A stretch of 64,000 bases of DNA, from NCBI RefSeq assembly GCF_000814845.2, contig NZ_CP010431.2:3162001-3226000 (forward strand), read 5' to 3'. The notes under the pieces are model-generated. The model was not told where the DNA came from and made no database searches. It saw only the letters and a program-made list of their open reading frames with translations. Positions 17,279 through 28,263 of this stretch are shown here, piece after piece. The position numbers were made by a program, and so were the translations under genes. Each line of letters opens with the position of its first letter. The stretch's first letter is position 1. The DNA is from Pandoraea sputorum (GTDB taxonomy: Bacteria; Pseudomonadota; Gammaproteobacteria; Burkholderiales; Burkholderiaceae).

Positions 17279-18058
17279 ATGCAACTTGCCACCTGGAACG
17301 TCAACTCGCTCAAAGTTCGCCTCGGACATGTGCAGGACTGGCTGCGCAGCAACCCCGTCGACGTGCTCTGCCTTCAGGAACTGAAGCTCACCGACGAGAA
17401 CTTTCCGATTACGGAAATTGCCGCGCTCGGCTACACATCGCACTTCACCGGGCAGAAGACGTATAACGGCGTTGCGCTGCTCGTGAATCACGCCAAGGTC
17501 GGAGAAGCGACCGATCTCGTCAAGAATCTGCCGAATTTCCCCGATGAGCAACAACGTCTGATCACAGCGACCATCGGCGGCGTACGGGTCGTCTGCGGCT
17601 ACTTCCCGAACGGTCAGTCGCTCGATTCAGACAAGTTCGTCTACAAGCTGAACTGGCTGGACGCCCTCACCCACTGGCTGTCGGACGAATTGCAGCGTCA
17701 CCCGCAGCTCGCGCTGCTCGGCGATTACAACATCGCGCCGGAAGACCGCGACGTGCACGATCCGGCGAAATGGGAAGGCTGCAACCTGGTGTCGCCTCAG
17801 GAGCGTCAGGCGTTCGCGCGCCTGCAAGGGCTCGGTTTGCGCGACACGTTCCGCATGTTCGAGCAGCCGGAAAAGACGTTCAGTTGGTGGGATTACCGCA
17901 TGGGCGCGTTCCGACGCAACGCCGGACTGCGCATCGATCACGTGCTCGCTTCCGCCGCACTTGCCGCGCGCTGCACCGGCTGCGAGATCGATCGCGTGCC
18001 CCGGACCTGGGAACAGCCGTCGGACCACACGCCGGTCGTTGCCACGTTCAAGGACTGA
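17279..18058 (+). CDS. xthA: Exodeoxyribonuclease III
   Basis: A 259-residue Mg2+-dependent AP endonuclease and 3'-5' exonuclease of the EEP family, acting in base-excision repair. It contains the substrate and metal residues in ATWNVNSLKVR, LCLQELKLTD (catalytic Glu), LLGDYNIAPED (Asp and Asn), FSWWDYR and the final SDHTPVVA with the catalytic Asp-His. AAAGGA lies 8 bases upstream of the ATG. The gap to ribE is 52 bases, so co-transcription is possible. It ends at a strong hairpin. Confidence 0.96.
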   Translation: MQLATWNVNSLKVRLGHVQDWLRSNPVDVLCLQELKLTDENFPITEIAALGYTSHFTGQKTYNGVALLVNHAKVGEATDLVKNLPNFPDEQQRLITATIGGVRVVCGYFPNGQSLDSDKFVYKLNWLDALTHWLSDELQRHPQLALLGDYNIAPEDRDVHDPAKWEGCNLVSPQERQAFARLQGLGLRDTFRMFEQPEKTFSWWDYRMGAFRRNAGLRIDHVLASAALAARCTGCEIDRVPRTWEQPSDHTPVVATFKD

Positions 18059-18112
18059 CGCACCGCTTGTCCGCAGTCGGGCAACGGCCCGGCGGCAGCG
18101 TCGGCGACAACG

Positions 18113-18140
18113 AAAAACGGCACCCGTGGGTGCCGTTTTC
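18113..18140. terminator. Bidirectional terminator after xthA
   Basis: AAAACGGCACCC and GGGTGCCGTTTT form a near-perfect 12-bp stem with a 2-base gap. It lies between convergent xthA and the PilZ gene, with A and T runs on each side. Confidence 0.88.
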
Positions 18141-18200
18141 TTTCGGGCCACGACATTGCGATGGCGTATGCCTGCCGCATCGCAGTTCGCGACGTGTTCA

Positions 18201-19184
18201 CTACTGGCTCGCGCGTGGATCCGTGAGTCTCGACTCGTAGACGAAACAACGAATCGCGGCCTTGTTACGCGTCTCCATCTGCATGAACTCGAGACCATAA
18301 GCCCACGTGCCGTCCGCCCGTGGTCCTTCGACGCTGCGCACTGCCGCCATCCCGACGATCGGCACGATATCCGCCCCTATCGGCACCCGGAACTGCACCG
18401 CAACGTGAAGGCATCTGTCCGGCAACGGGGCCTTCGCCACGATGCCCGCGCCGTCTGCACTGATGTCGCGCACCAGCACCAGCCACTCCGGAGTGTCCTG
18501 CGGGTCGGCCAGCATGCGCGTAAGCGACGCTCGCGACGTCTCGTCGATAGGCGATAGCCGCGCCACGAGTCGTGTGTCGACACGCGGTGTACGACGCACC
18601 GGCGTCTCCCGCACTTGCGACGGACGCGACAGCACCACGTAATCGAACGGACCGTGGTGCACGCTATGCACGTCGCACGTGAATTCGTAGAGGTTGTCGC
18701 CCGGAAACGTCCACAGCGCCAGTCGATCTCCCGCCACCATCGGCATGCGCGAGTCTCCCGCCGCGGGAGGCGTGATGATCAGCATGCCATTGGGCGCCCG
18801 ACCGATCAGGCGAGCCCGCACGCGCGTCATCTCGGCGTCCGGTGCCACTCGCACCTGAATCCACGCACCGATCGGTAGCGGAACGGGCAACCCGTGCAAA
18901 TAGACCGTCGATGCCCCTGCACCGAGCGGCGACGCCGAATTCGCAGCCTCCGTCCGACCAGCGGCCTCACCTGTTGCCGCGCCCTCGGGGAGCGGCCGGT
19001 GAGGTGCAAACATCGTGAAAAGCCAGTCGAGATCGGCTTCGGACGGCAGACGCTCGCCCGCCGCCAGCAATGGTGTGCCGTCGGCGTCGAACAGTGGCCA
19101 GGAGAGTGGGACGTGAGCGTCAAGCTCGCGACGATTGACCGCCACGAACCCCGGATAACCTGACGCAATACAAGTCGAGTGCAT
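18201..19184 (-). CDS. PilZ domain c-di-GMP receptor protein (YcgR-like)
   Basis: A 327-residue cytosolic protein. The N-terminal segment HVPLSWPLFDADGTPLLAAGE resembles the PilZ-associated leader found in Burkholderiales c-di-GMP proteins. A YcgR-N-like beta domain follows (VRVAPDAEMTRVRARLIG). The C-terminal PilZ domain has both ligand motifs: RxxxR in VRRTPR and DxSxxG as DISADGAG, so it should bind c-di-GMP. Frames extend to 19337; the ATG at 19184 gives the domain-consistent N-terminus but has a poor ribosome site, so the start is uncertain. No flagellar genes are nearby. The diguanylate cyclase at 47-48 kb is the only obvious partner in the window. Confidence 0.8.
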   Translation of the reverse strand: MHSTCIASGYPGFVAVNRRELDAHVPLSWPLFDADGTPLLAAGERLPSEADLDWLFTMFAPHRPLPEGAATGEAAGRTEAANSASPLGAGASTVYLHGLPVPLPIGAWIQVRVAPDAEMTRVRARLIGRAPNGMLIITPPAAGDSRMPMVAGDRLALWTFPGDNLYEFTCDVHSVHHGPFDYVVLSRPSQVRETPVRRTPRVDTRLVARLSPIDETSRASLTRMLADPQDTPEWLVLVRDISADGAGIVAKAPLPDRCLHVAVQFRVPIGADIVPIVGMAAVRSVEGPRADGTWAYGLEFMQMETRNKAAIRCFVYESRLTDPRASQ

Positions 19185-19382
19185 GATGCCTGGAAGGGGT
19201 AGACACCCCGGAAAGTCTCGGATTAAGGAGGCGCGACGTACTGAATGCGGCGTCATGAAGCTGGAGAGACGATTCGTGACGTCGTGTGACGAACATCTGG
19301 CGTAATGCAACGTAAGGCGCGTACGTATTTTTACCATGAAAGTGCGGTCGCGCTGACGGCGGAATATCAGGCAAAACGCCCC

Positions 19383-22265
19383 TCAATCTACCGCAACGCT
19401 ATCCGAGCCTTGCCGGGGTGAGGCACCGGCGCGGGTCGCGTCCGTGATGACGTGGGCCGAAAGCGGGAGTCGGATGGCCCAGAACCATGGGAGCGTCTGA
19501 CGACAAGCGTCCGCCAGCCCGGGAAGCGCCATGATCTCCGGACAGGTCAGCCATTGGGTCAATCGCTCGGCCAGATGCCGCGACACGACGGTGTCGTCCG
19601 ACAGGCAGGTTCGTAGCGCTATCGCCTGCGGCAACACGCGCCAAATGGCCTCCCCGGTCATCGTCTCATTGAGCACGGCGAGTGCGTAGCGGCAGCAGGC
19701 AACGCGCGCGCCGTCTGCGCTCGAATTGTCCACATCGATCGACGACAGCGAGAGATACCACTCCGGTTGCGTCGCCAGCCAGGCCAGACCGGCAGCGACG
19801 GAAACGAGCCGAACTCGGCGCAACGGGGAGAGACGCGACGTCACATCGGTGGCGGACGTCGAGAGAGGATGATCGCGAAACACTTCGTCAATATCGGCGC
19901 GGCCTGCGGGCTGCAATCGCACGTGGGCAGGTGACCGGGACGTGTAAACGGTGGCGTCGAGGCGCTCTGCAGGACTCAACTTGGCCAAACCCAATTCGGC
20001 GCGCTGCGACAGCGGCACCACCGTTGGCATCGCATTCACCCCACTGGCTAGCGGGCTGACGGCAGGCGGCCATCCGCCCCGGCACGCGGCGCTGGCGCGC
20101 ACCTCCCCCTCGTCGCCTAGCCACCGGCCAGTCAGACGGACAAACGCATCGAGCGGTCGGTCGACCGGCCATAAACCGGCGAGGCACCCGAACTCCCTCA
20201 GCAACCCCTGAAGTTGCCGCATGGTCCCGGGCACATAGTCGCCGGGAAACAGCCGGTCGCGCACGACCCCCAATGTACCCGCCCATTGCCAGCCGGGGAG
20301 CGGGTGCCCGGCGAAGCCCACGTCCCCTTCCTTCGGCTGGCTGGCACCCGCCGATCCCCATAGGGCCGCCGTCAACGCTTTCGGCAGACGCACAGCCACC
20401 TCGCCGTCGGCCCGGATCCACACAAGGTAGGCGGGATCCCGCGCGTCGATACCGTCCGCCGACAGCGCAACGTGCACCTGCGCCGGCAGCGCGTTAAACC
20501 ACGCCGCGCGCAGGGCCGCCGTGCGCGAATCGCTGACACCGCCCAGTCCCTGCCCCGCCCAATAGAGCGTCTGACAGATCGCGCCAGCGTGTGCCCAGAC
20601 TGCCTCGGGAGACCCCGTCAGACACAAGCGGAGCAACGTGACCGTCAGCGCGTCGGTCGCCCACGAAGCCTCTTCGCGCGTCAGACGCACGTCTCTCATC
20701 ATGTCGAGCTTGCGCGCCAGCCATTGCGCGCGCAAAGTCGAGAACCATTCATGATCCAACAGACCGCCCGCCTCCCCCGGCGCAACCAGCAGACGACCGA
20801 GCCAGTCGCTGCGCTGAACGTGTTCAGGCAAGCGATGCAGAGGCGGCGCCATCCCGTCAGGGGTATCGGCGCTGGCCGAAAATGCAGACCGATGACGCAG
20901 CGCATTCAGCAATTGCAGGAAGACGTCTGCGCGCGTGTTCGGTTGGTCCACAGGAAAGGTCATCCAGGACCGCACCACCGGCTCCAGTTCGGATGGCGTC
21001 AATTGGCGTAACCAAGCCTCATCCAGCCGGAGTCGGGCACCTTGCCATTGCGTCGCGCCCAGATCGCAGTCGCGCCCGATGCACACCCGCTTGAGACTCG
21101 CACCGCAAAAGCGCGCGCGACGCATGTCGCACGACTCGAAGAGCGCACCATTGAGCTGCGCACCTCGCGCATCCCACGCCACGAGGTTGCATTGGCGAAA
21201 TTCGGCACCCCGTAAGTCCGCGCCGGACGCCCTTCCATCGCACATCGTGACCGAGGTCCATCTCGAACGTCTCGCTCGAGTGCCAATGAGCATCACGCGT
21301 TGCGCACTGCCGTTCGCGAAACATGCCCCGTCCATTCGCGCCCGATGAAAGGTCGCGTCATCGAGGCGCATCTTCTCGAAAGTCACCCGCTGACAGCGCG
21401 TTTCACTCAGATCGGTGCCGTCCATTACGGTATGCAAAAATTCCGCGCCACGAAGATCGGCCCCGACCGCGCGTGCACCGCTCAGCACCGCCGCGCGAAA
21501 ACATGCCTCACGCAAATCCGCCCGTTCGAAGTTGGCACATACCTGATTGGCGTACGCGAACCCGGCGCGACGCAGCCGTGCGCCCGACCAGACCGTTCCA
21601 TCGAACTGGCCACCGCAAAACTGTGCACCCGGTGCGTGAACGCCCCGCAGGTCGCTGTTCGGCAGCGAGAGATCCGGCAGCACGCCGTCTCGTAGGTTCG
21701 TTAGCGCCAACGCGATGCTCAGGACGTCGGGCGGCCACTCGCGCACCGGCCAATCGGCCAATGCCGCTGCGTCAAAGGCGACGGCGTCCACGGAGGGCAG
21801 CCAATGCCACTGCGGTGCGCGTGAACTATCGTCGCGAGACGACGAACACCACGTCACCATGTCTCGTGCGACACCTGCGGCACGCGCGCCGTGCAAAAGA
21901 TGCGAATAGCGTGTGTTCCACACCCGCGTCAACGCGGCTTTGTCGAAGGGCAAGTCGCCTCGTGCTGCGTCGGCGCGCACACACAAGCGCTCGATGCTGC
22001 CGCAGCCCTCTCGCCGGTGTGCAGCCTGCGCAAGTGTGTGTGTCAGCCATGAGACCAGCGATGCGATCGCACGACGCTCAGCAGGATCGGCCCGCAGAAT
22101 CGCGAAACGCAGTGCCTCGGGGGGCGCTTCGCTAGACGATGCCGGACAGGAAGACGGCAAGCCATCGCTGCCGTTGGCTCCCCCCTCGACGTGTTCCGAA
22201 GGAGACGAAGCCGTAGCGCCTGCTTGCGTGTGTTCGCCACGAGTGACAGCGGACTGTGACCACAT
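19383..22265 (-). CDS. Large pentapeptide-repeat protein, candidate SopA/NleL-like effector
   Basis: A 960-residue protein preceded by GAGGAG. Residues from about 200 to 430 contain many A(D/N)LxG-type pentapeptides (ADLRGAEF, DGTDLSET, GARLRRAGF), predicted to form a right-handed beta-helix. A long helical region of about 500 residues follows. The N-terminal 50 residues are Ser/Thr/Gly-rich and unstructured, as in secreted effectors. The order beta-helix, helical linker, C-terminal module matches the Salmonella SopA/E. coli NleL HECT-like ubiquitin ligases (about 780 residues). A candidate catalytic Cys is Cys887 in ALPQAIALRTCLSDD, resembling the HECT LPxAxTC loop. No secretion genes are nearby. 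A plain pentapeptide scaffold protein is the alternative; I rate the ligase idea about 40 percent. Confidence 0.7.
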   Translation of the reverse strand: MWSQSAVTRGEHTQAGATASSPSEHVEGGANGSDGLPSSCPASSSEAPPEALRFAILRADPAERRAIASLVSWLTHTLAQAAHRREGCGSIERLCVRADAARGDLPFDKAALTRVWNTRYSHLLHGARAAGVARDMVTWCSSSRDDSSRAPQWHWLPSVDAVAFDAAALADWPVREWPPDVLSIALALTNLRDGVLPDLSLPNSDLRGVHAPGAQFCGGQFDGTVWSGARLRRAGFAYANQVCANFERADLREACFRAAVLSGARAVGADLRGAEFLHTVMDGTDLSETRCQRVTFEKMRLDDATFHRARMDGACFANGSAQRVMLIGTRARRSRWTSVTMCDGRASGADLRGAEFRQCNLVAWDARGAQLNGALFESCDMRRARFCGASLKRVCIGRDCDLGATQWQGARLRLDEAWLRQLTPSELEPVVRSWMTFPVDQPNTRADVFLQLLNALRHRSAFSASADTPDGMAPPLHRLPEHVQRSDWLGRLLVAPGEAGGLLDHEWFSTLRAQWLARKLDMMRDVRLTREEASWATDALTVTLLRLCLTGSPEAVWAHAGAICQTLYWAGQGLGGVSDSRTAALRAAWFNALPAQVHVALSADGIDARDPAYLVWIRADGEVAVRLPKALTAALWGSAGASQPKEGDVGFAGHPLPGWQWAGTLGVVRDRLFPGDYVPGTMRQLQGLLREFGCLAGLWPVDRPLDAFVRLTGRWLGDEGEVRASAACRGGWPPAVSPLASGVNAMPTVVPLSQRAELGLAKLSPAERLDATVYTSRSPAHVRLQPAGRADIDEVFRDHPLSTSATDVTSRLSPLRRVRLVSVAAGLAWLATQPEWYLSLSSIDVDNSSADGARVACCRYALAVLNETMTGEAIWRVLPQAIALRTCLSDDTVVSRHLAERLTQWLTCPEIMALPGLADACRQTLPWFWAIRLPLSAHVITDATRAGASPRQGSDSVAVD

Positions 22266-22393
22266 GATGCGTCGCTCCTCGGCACACGCTGGGGCGCGTG
22301 CGCAAAAAGCCACCATGTTGCCGAAAGAACCCGGGGCTGCGCGCTAAGGAATTTCCGAATTAGTCGTACAGCCCCGAGAGGGACGGTCGTGCC

Positions 22394-23284
22394 TCAGGCG
22401 AGGCAGAGTTTGAGGGCGTCGCGCCAGTCGGGCGCACGAACGCCAAAGTTTCGCGCAAGCTTGTCGTTGTCGAGCACGGAAAAGGCAGGGCGTTTGGCTG
22501 GCAACGGATAAGCAGATGTCGGAATCGGCACAACGTTCGGACGCTTTTCCGGGGCCGTCAGATCGAGAATAGCTTCGGTGAAACCGTGCCATGTCGTCTG
22601 ACCGGCGGCCGTCAGATGGTAGAGACCGCCACGCTCACGCCAGAAGTCGGCGTCAATGCCGCCCTCGTCTGCATCACCCAATCCCTGCACCAGCATCTGC
22701 GCGGTGAGTTCCGCAATCGTGCGGCACCAGGTCGGCGCGCCGTGCTGATCGTCGACGATACGCAGTTCGTCGCGCTCGCGCGCCAGACGCTGAACCGTCA
22801 GCAGAAAGTTCGCACCGCGCGAGCCGTACACCCAACTCGTACGCAACACCAGATGGTTAGCGCCGCTGGCGGCAATAGCCGCTTCACCGGCGAGCTTGGT
22901 ACGCCCGTAAGCGTTTTGCGGATTGGTCGGTTCGTCTTCACGATACGGCGTGGATGACGTGCCGTCGAATACATAGTCGGTGGAGTAGTGAACGACGAGC
23001 GCACCTAAACGCTTCGCCTCTTCCGCCATGATGCCGGGCACCACGGCATTCACCTGATAGGCTGCCGCTTCTTCCGTCTCGGCACGGTCGACGGCCGTGT
23101 ATGCGGCCGGATTGATGATCAGGTCGGGCGCGAAGTCGCGCACGGTCCGCACCACGCTGTCGGTGTCCAGCAAATCCATTTCGCTGCGTCCGGGGGCGTG
23201 CACGTCTCCCATGCCTTGCAGGCAACGTGCCAATTCCCAGCCCACCTGTCCGGTAGCGCCCGTCAACAGGATGCGTCTTGCCAT
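22394..23284 (-). CDS. rfbD: dTDP-4-dehydrorhamnose reductase
   Basis: A 296-residue SDR-extended enzyme making dTDP-L-rhamnose for lipopolysaccharide or exopolysaccharide. Features: ILLTGATGQVGWEL (NAD(P) site), NPAAYTAVDRAE, HYSTDYVFDG, the YGRTK active site in PQNAYGRTKLAGE, and RTSWVYGSRGANFL. The ribosome site AAGGGAG lies inside one arm of a long hairpin. The other rfb genes (rfbBAC) are not adjacent, so this is a lone copy. It follows ntrC on the same strand with 55 bases between. Confidence 0.94.
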   Translation of the reverse strand: MARRILLTGATGQVGWELARCLQGMGDVHAPGRSEMDLLDTDSVVRTVRDFAPDLIINPAAYTAVDRAETEEAAAYQVNAVVPGIMAEEAKRLGALVVHYSTDYVFDGTSSTPYREDEPTNPQNAYGRTKLAGEAAIAASGANHLVLRTSWVYGSRGANFLLTVQRLARERDELRIVDDQHGAPTWCRTIAELTAQMLVQGLGDADEGGIDADFWRERGGLYHLTAAGQTTWHGFTEAILDLTAPEKRPNVVPIPTSAYPLPAKRPAFSVLDNDKLARNFGVRAPDWRDALKLCLA

Positions 23285-23289
23285 GATAC

Positions 23290-23325
23290 GGCTCCCTTGT
23301 CGCGATATGAGGAAACAAGGGAGCC
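23290..23325 (-). promoter_or_regulatory. Hairpin masking the rfbD ribosome-binding site
   Basis: GGCTCCCTTGT (23290-23300) and ACAAGGGAGCC (23315-23325) form a perfect 11-bp stem with a 14-base loop. On the minus-strand mRNA the 3' arm contains AAGGGAG, the Shine-Dalgarno of rfbD, 6 bases before its ATG. There is no U run after it, so it is not a classical terminator. Confidence 0.75.
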
Positions 23326-23339
23326 TACCCGGTTTCGCT

Positions 23340-24917
<1,578 letters not shown>

Positions 24918-24979
24918 TGTTCACCGTGTAACGTCTATGCCCGGCCGCAGGTGTTACGGCCGACGGCGTGAGGGCCGCA

Positions 24980-26200
24980 TCAGCCCAGGGGCAGCAGGAT
25001 TCGGAAATCCGTCCGTCCGGGCCGGCTTTCGCATTCGATCAGACCGTCGTGGCGCTGAACGAACGATTGCGCCAGTGTGAGTCCCAGACCGCTTCCACCC
25101 TCTCGCCCGGAGACGAGCGGATAGAAGATGCGATCGCGAATGTCGGCAGGTATGCCTGGCCCGTTGTCGATCACATGCAATTCCAATGCCAGCTTGTGCA
25201 ACCGCTTGGCAATCGTGATCTTTCGCGCCACTCGCGTGCGCAATACGATGCGTGCATCGCCGCGCGCGATCTGCTCGCGCAGCGCCTCGGCACCGTTGCG
25301 CACGATATTGAGTAGCGCTTGAATGAGTTGCTCTTTGTCGCCCCGAAAATCGGGCAGGCTGACGTCGTAGTCCCGCTCGATCGACAAGCCTTGCGGGAAT
25401 TCGGCGAGTACCACCGAACGCACACGCTCGCAGACTTCGTGGATGTTCACGTCCGTCGCGATATACGGATGGCGATGCGGCTCCAGCAAGCGATCCACCA
25501 GCGTCTGAAGTCTGTCGGACTCCTTAATGATCACCTGCGTGTATTCGCGCAATTCGCGCTGATCGAGCTCGAACTCCAGCAACTGTGCCGCACCGCGAAT
25601 GCCGCCGAGCGGGTTCTTGATTTCGTGCGCCAGGTTGCGGATGAGCTGCTTGTTCATCAACGCCTGATCGATGATCCGCTCTTCGCGCTCGTTCTTGAGC
25701 TTCTGCTCGTTCTCGATCAGCTCGACGATCACGAAATCGGGCGCTGCCTCGGGGGCGGCCACAATCGCGTGTGTGTGCAACGGCTCCTGCGCGGTGCGTT
25801 CCAGCACCAGATCGAGGCGCGTGGTCTGGAAGTGATTCGCGATGAGCTCTGTCATCGTCGACGACAGCACTTCGCCGTTCGTGAACACATCGTTCCACGT
25901 CATCTGCGAAAGCGAGCGACGCGACAAAGCCAGTAACGCCTCGGCGGCCGGGTTTGCGAAGACCACGCGCAACGAGTGCTTTTCCAGCACCAGCAGCACA
26001 GTCGGCAACGCTTCCAGCCCGGGCAGAATGCCGGTCGCGGCAAGCTTCACTTCCCACGGGTCGACCAAGGCATGCACCGCAGACAGGGGCGCGGGAATGC
26101 CTGCGGCGTCAGCCGTCAATTCGGCAGCAACTTCGGCGGCATCAGCGGAATGCGAGGCCCGCTTCGTCTGCCCTTTCTCACCAGCGCGGACACTTTTCAT
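24980..26200 (-). CDS. ntrB: Nitrogen regulation sensor histidine kinase NtrB
   Basis: A 406-residue cytosolic kinase/phosphatase of NtrC. The N-terminus is low complexity. A PAS domain follows (LPTVLLVLEKHSLRVVFANPA), then HisKA with RNLAHEIKNPLGGIRGAAQLLE holding the phospho-accepting His, then the HATPase with N-box LNIVRNGAEAL, G1 VIDNGPGIP and G2 GGSGLGLTLAQ. In the family, PII controls its activity. The frame reaches 26260; the ATG at 26200 is preferred because the upstream part is not family-like, although its ribosome site is weak. It lies between glnA and ntrC in the usual glnA-ntrB-ntrC order, separated from glnA by a terminator. Confidence 0.94.
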   Translation of the reverse strand: MKSVRAGEKGQTKRASHSADAAEVAAELTADAAGIPAPLSAVHALVDPWEVKLAATGILPGLEALPTVLLVLEKHSLRVVFANPAAEALLALSRRSLSQMTWNDVFTNGEVLSSTMTELIANHFQTTRLDLVLERTAQEPLHTHAIVAAPEAAPDFVIVELIENEQKLKNEREERIIDQALMNKQLIRNLAHEIKNPLGGIRGAAQLLEFELDQRELREYTQVIIKESDRLQTLVDRLLEPHRHPYIATDVNIHEVCERVRSVVLAEFPQGLSIERDYDVSLPDFRGDKEQLIQALLNIVRNGAEALREQIARGDARIVLRTRVARKITIAKRLHKLALELHVIDNGPGIPADIRDRIFYPLVSGREGGSGLGLTLAQSFVQRHDGLIECESRPGRTDFRILLPLG

Positions 26201-26276
26201 CAAGGATCTAGGCGTTAGGTTCGTGGCAGGCCGCTGGCGCGATGCACATTGGCGATGCATGGCGCGCGCTGCGGAT

Positions 26277-26306
26277 AAAAAAGGGGGACGGCCGCGGCCA
26301 TCCCCC
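26277..26306 (-). terminator. Terminator downstream of glnA
   Basis: GGGGGACGGCC and GGCCATCCCCC form an 11-bp stem with one mismatch. Read on the minus strand it is followed by six U residues. It lies between glnA and ntrB, so much of the glnA transcript should stop here. Confidence 0.8.
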
Positions 26307-26376
26307 GTGCTTGTCGAGCATGACGGTCGGCCGCAGGCGTTCCGTCATGCCGGCGCATTGCTGCGCAGCGACCCGA

Positions 26377-27792
26377 TTACAGCGAGTAGTACAGTTCGAA
26401 CTCGAGCGGGTGCGTGGTCATGGCCACACGGCGAGCTTCGTCCGTCTTCAGCGCGATGTACGAATCGAGCATGCCGTCGGTGAACACACCGCCACGGGTC
26501 AGGAACTCGCGGTCTTCGTTCAGGTATTCCAGCGCCTGTTCGAGGCTCGAGCACACGGTCGGGATCTTTGCGTCCTCTTCCGGCGGCAGGTCGTACAGGT
26601 TCTTGTCGGCAGCTTCGCCCGGGTGGATCTTGTTCTGCACGCCATCCAGACCGGCCATCAGCATGGCCGAGAAGGCCAGGTACGGGTTGGCCATCGGGTC
26701 CGGGAAGCGCGCTTCGATGCGGCGGCCCTTCGGGTTGGCAACGTACGGAATACGGATCGATGCCGAACGGTTACGGGCCGAGTAGGCCAGCTTCACCGGG
26801 GCTTCGAAGTGCGGCACGAGACGCTTGTACGAGTTCGTCGACGGGTTCGTGATCGCGTTCAGGGCACGGGCGTGCTTGATGATGCCGCCGATGTAGTACA
26901 GCGCGAATTCCGACAGACCGCCGTAGCCGTTGCCTGCGAACAGGTTCTGACCGTCCTTCCAGACCGACTGGTGGATGTGCATGCCCGAACCGTTGTCGCC
27001 AACGATCGGCTTCGGCATGAACGTGGCCGTCTTGCCGTAGCTGTGTGCCACGTTGTGCACGACGTACTTCAGGATCTGCGTCCAGTCGGCGCGCTCGACC
27101 AGCGTCGAGAACTTCGTGCCGATTTCGTTCTGGCCCTGGCCAGCCACTTCGTGGTGGTGCACTTCAACCGGCACGCCGAGTTGTTCGAGCAACAGGCACA
27201 TTTCCGAGCGCATGTCCTGGAACGTGTCGACCGGTGCGACCGGGAAGTAGCCGCCCTTCGTGCCCGGACGATGGCCGGTGTTGCCGCCGTCGAAGTCCTT
27301 CGACGAGGACCACGGCGCTTCTTCGGAGTTGATCTTCACGAAGGTGCCCGACATGTCCGTGTTCCACTGGACCGAGTCGAAAATGAAGAATTCCGGCTCC
27401 GGACCGAAGAAGGCGGTGTCGCCCAGGCCCGTGCTCTTCAGGTAGGCTTCAGCGCGCTTGGCGATGGAGCGCGGATCGCGGTCGTAGCCCTTGCCATCGG
27501 CCGGCTCGATCACGTCGCAGGTCAGGACCAGCGTGTTTTCTTCGTAGAACGGGTCGATGTAAGCGGTGTTGGCGTCCGGCACCAGCAGCATGTCCGAGGC
27601 TTCGATGCCCTTCCAGCCAGCGATCGACGAACCGTCGAAAGCGTGACCGCTCTCGAACTTGTCGGCGTCGAAGTGCGACACGGGCACCGAGACGTGTTGC
27701 TCTTTGCCGCGCGTGTCCGTAAAGCGGAAGTCGACGAACTTGACGTCTTCTTCCTTAACCAGGTTCATCACATCTGCCACAGATTTGCTCAT
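26377..27792 (-). CDS. glnA: Glutamine synthetase type I (GSI-beta)
   Basis: A 471-residue dodecameric enzyme condensing ammonium and glutamate with ATP. Visible family features: [18 protein letters not shown] at the N-terminus, metal ligands in [12 protein letters not shown], the [10 protein letters not shown] loop, [21 protein letters not shown], and the adenylylation site Tyr in NLYDLPPEE near residue 397. Activity should therefore be shut down by GlnE adenylylation. GGGAG lies at proper distance from the ATG at 27792; the in-frame ATG at 27834 is less likely. A sigma-54 promoter and NtrC-like sites lie upstream. Confidence 0.98.
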   Translation of the reverse strand: MSKSVADVMNLVKEEDVKFVDFRFTDTRGKEQHVSVPVSHFDADKFESGHAFDGSSIAGWKGIEASDMLLVPDANTAYIDPFYEENTLVLTCDVIEPADGKGYDRDPRSIAKRAEAYLKSTGLGDTAFFGPEPEFFIFDSVQWNTDMSGTFVKINSEEAPWSSSKDFDGGNTGHRPGTKGGYFPVAPVDTFQDMRSEMCLLLEQLGVPVEVHHHEVAGQGQNEIGTKFSTLVERADWTQILKYVVHNVAHSYGKTATFMPKPIVGDNGSGMHIHQSVWKDGQNLFAGNGYGGLSEFALYYIGGIIKHARALNAITNPSTNSYKRLVPHFEAPVKLAYSARNRSASIRIPYVANPKGRRIEARFPDPMANPYLAFSAMLMAGLDGVQNKIHPGEAADKNLYDLPPEEDAKIPTVCSSLEQALEYLNEDREFLTRGGVFTDGMLDSYIALKTDEARRVAMTTHPLEFELYYSL

Positions 27793-27889
27793 GCTATCTC
27801 CCGAAAGATTCAATCTGGCGCTGCTGGCGCTCATCGCCCGCGTCGCCGCACCCTCTTAACGAACTCCGTGTTCGGATTCGTCAGTGATA

Positions 27890-27905
27890 AGCAGGAAGCG
27901 TGCCA
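27890..27905 (-). promoter_or_regulatory. Sigma-54 promoter of glnA
   Basis: Read on the minus strand the sequence is TGGCACGCTTCCTGCT. This matches the TGGCAC-N5-TTGCW consensus at all positions but one, with GG and GC at the correct -24/-12 spacing. The transcript would start about 12 bases downstream, giving a leader of roughly 85 bases before the glnA ATG. Confidence 0.88.
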
Positions 27906-28038
27906 GCGCATCACTTCACTGTCGTGCCTCACCCTCGCCCACTGATTTCTAAGGAAATATTCGATGCTGGTGCGTCCAGTGCCGAATTCCCGCTAGCGGG
28001 CTTTAATTCTCCGTTTTGGTGCGCCATGCGTCAAAACA

Positions 28039-28054
28039 TCACTAAATTGGTGCA
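28039..28054 (-). promoter_or_regulatory. NtrC-like binding site 1
   Basis: TCACTAAATTGGTGCA is close to the NtrC consensus (TGCACTAnnnTGGTGCA type), with one arm base changed. It lies about 150 bases upstream of the sigma-54 promoter, a normal enhancer position. Confidence 0.6.
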
Positions 28055-28065
28055 TTTCACGATTA

Positions 28066-28083
28066 TGCACCTTTTGAGTGCCA
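28066..28083 (-). promoter_or_regulatory. NtrC-like binding site 2
   Basis: TGCACCTTTTGAGTGCCA is a second dyad of the NtrC type, 27 bases (about 2.5 helix turns) from site 1 centre to centre. Paired sites allow cooperative oligomer assembly. Extra TGGTGC half-sites occur near 27968 and 28017. Confidence 0.55.
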
Positions 28084-28263
28084 ACGTGCCGCGTCACTGA
28101 CCCGAAGTTGTGCGTCATACTGCACCGTCGTCGGGCGCGCTGCATTTGGTCCGCAAAATATCCAGACGACTCCCAATGCCGCTGGATGTCACTTAAAGCG
28201 CATCTTTGCGTCTGCCGCACGCTAGAATGAAGGACAACCATCGACCAACGAGATCACAGCAAT

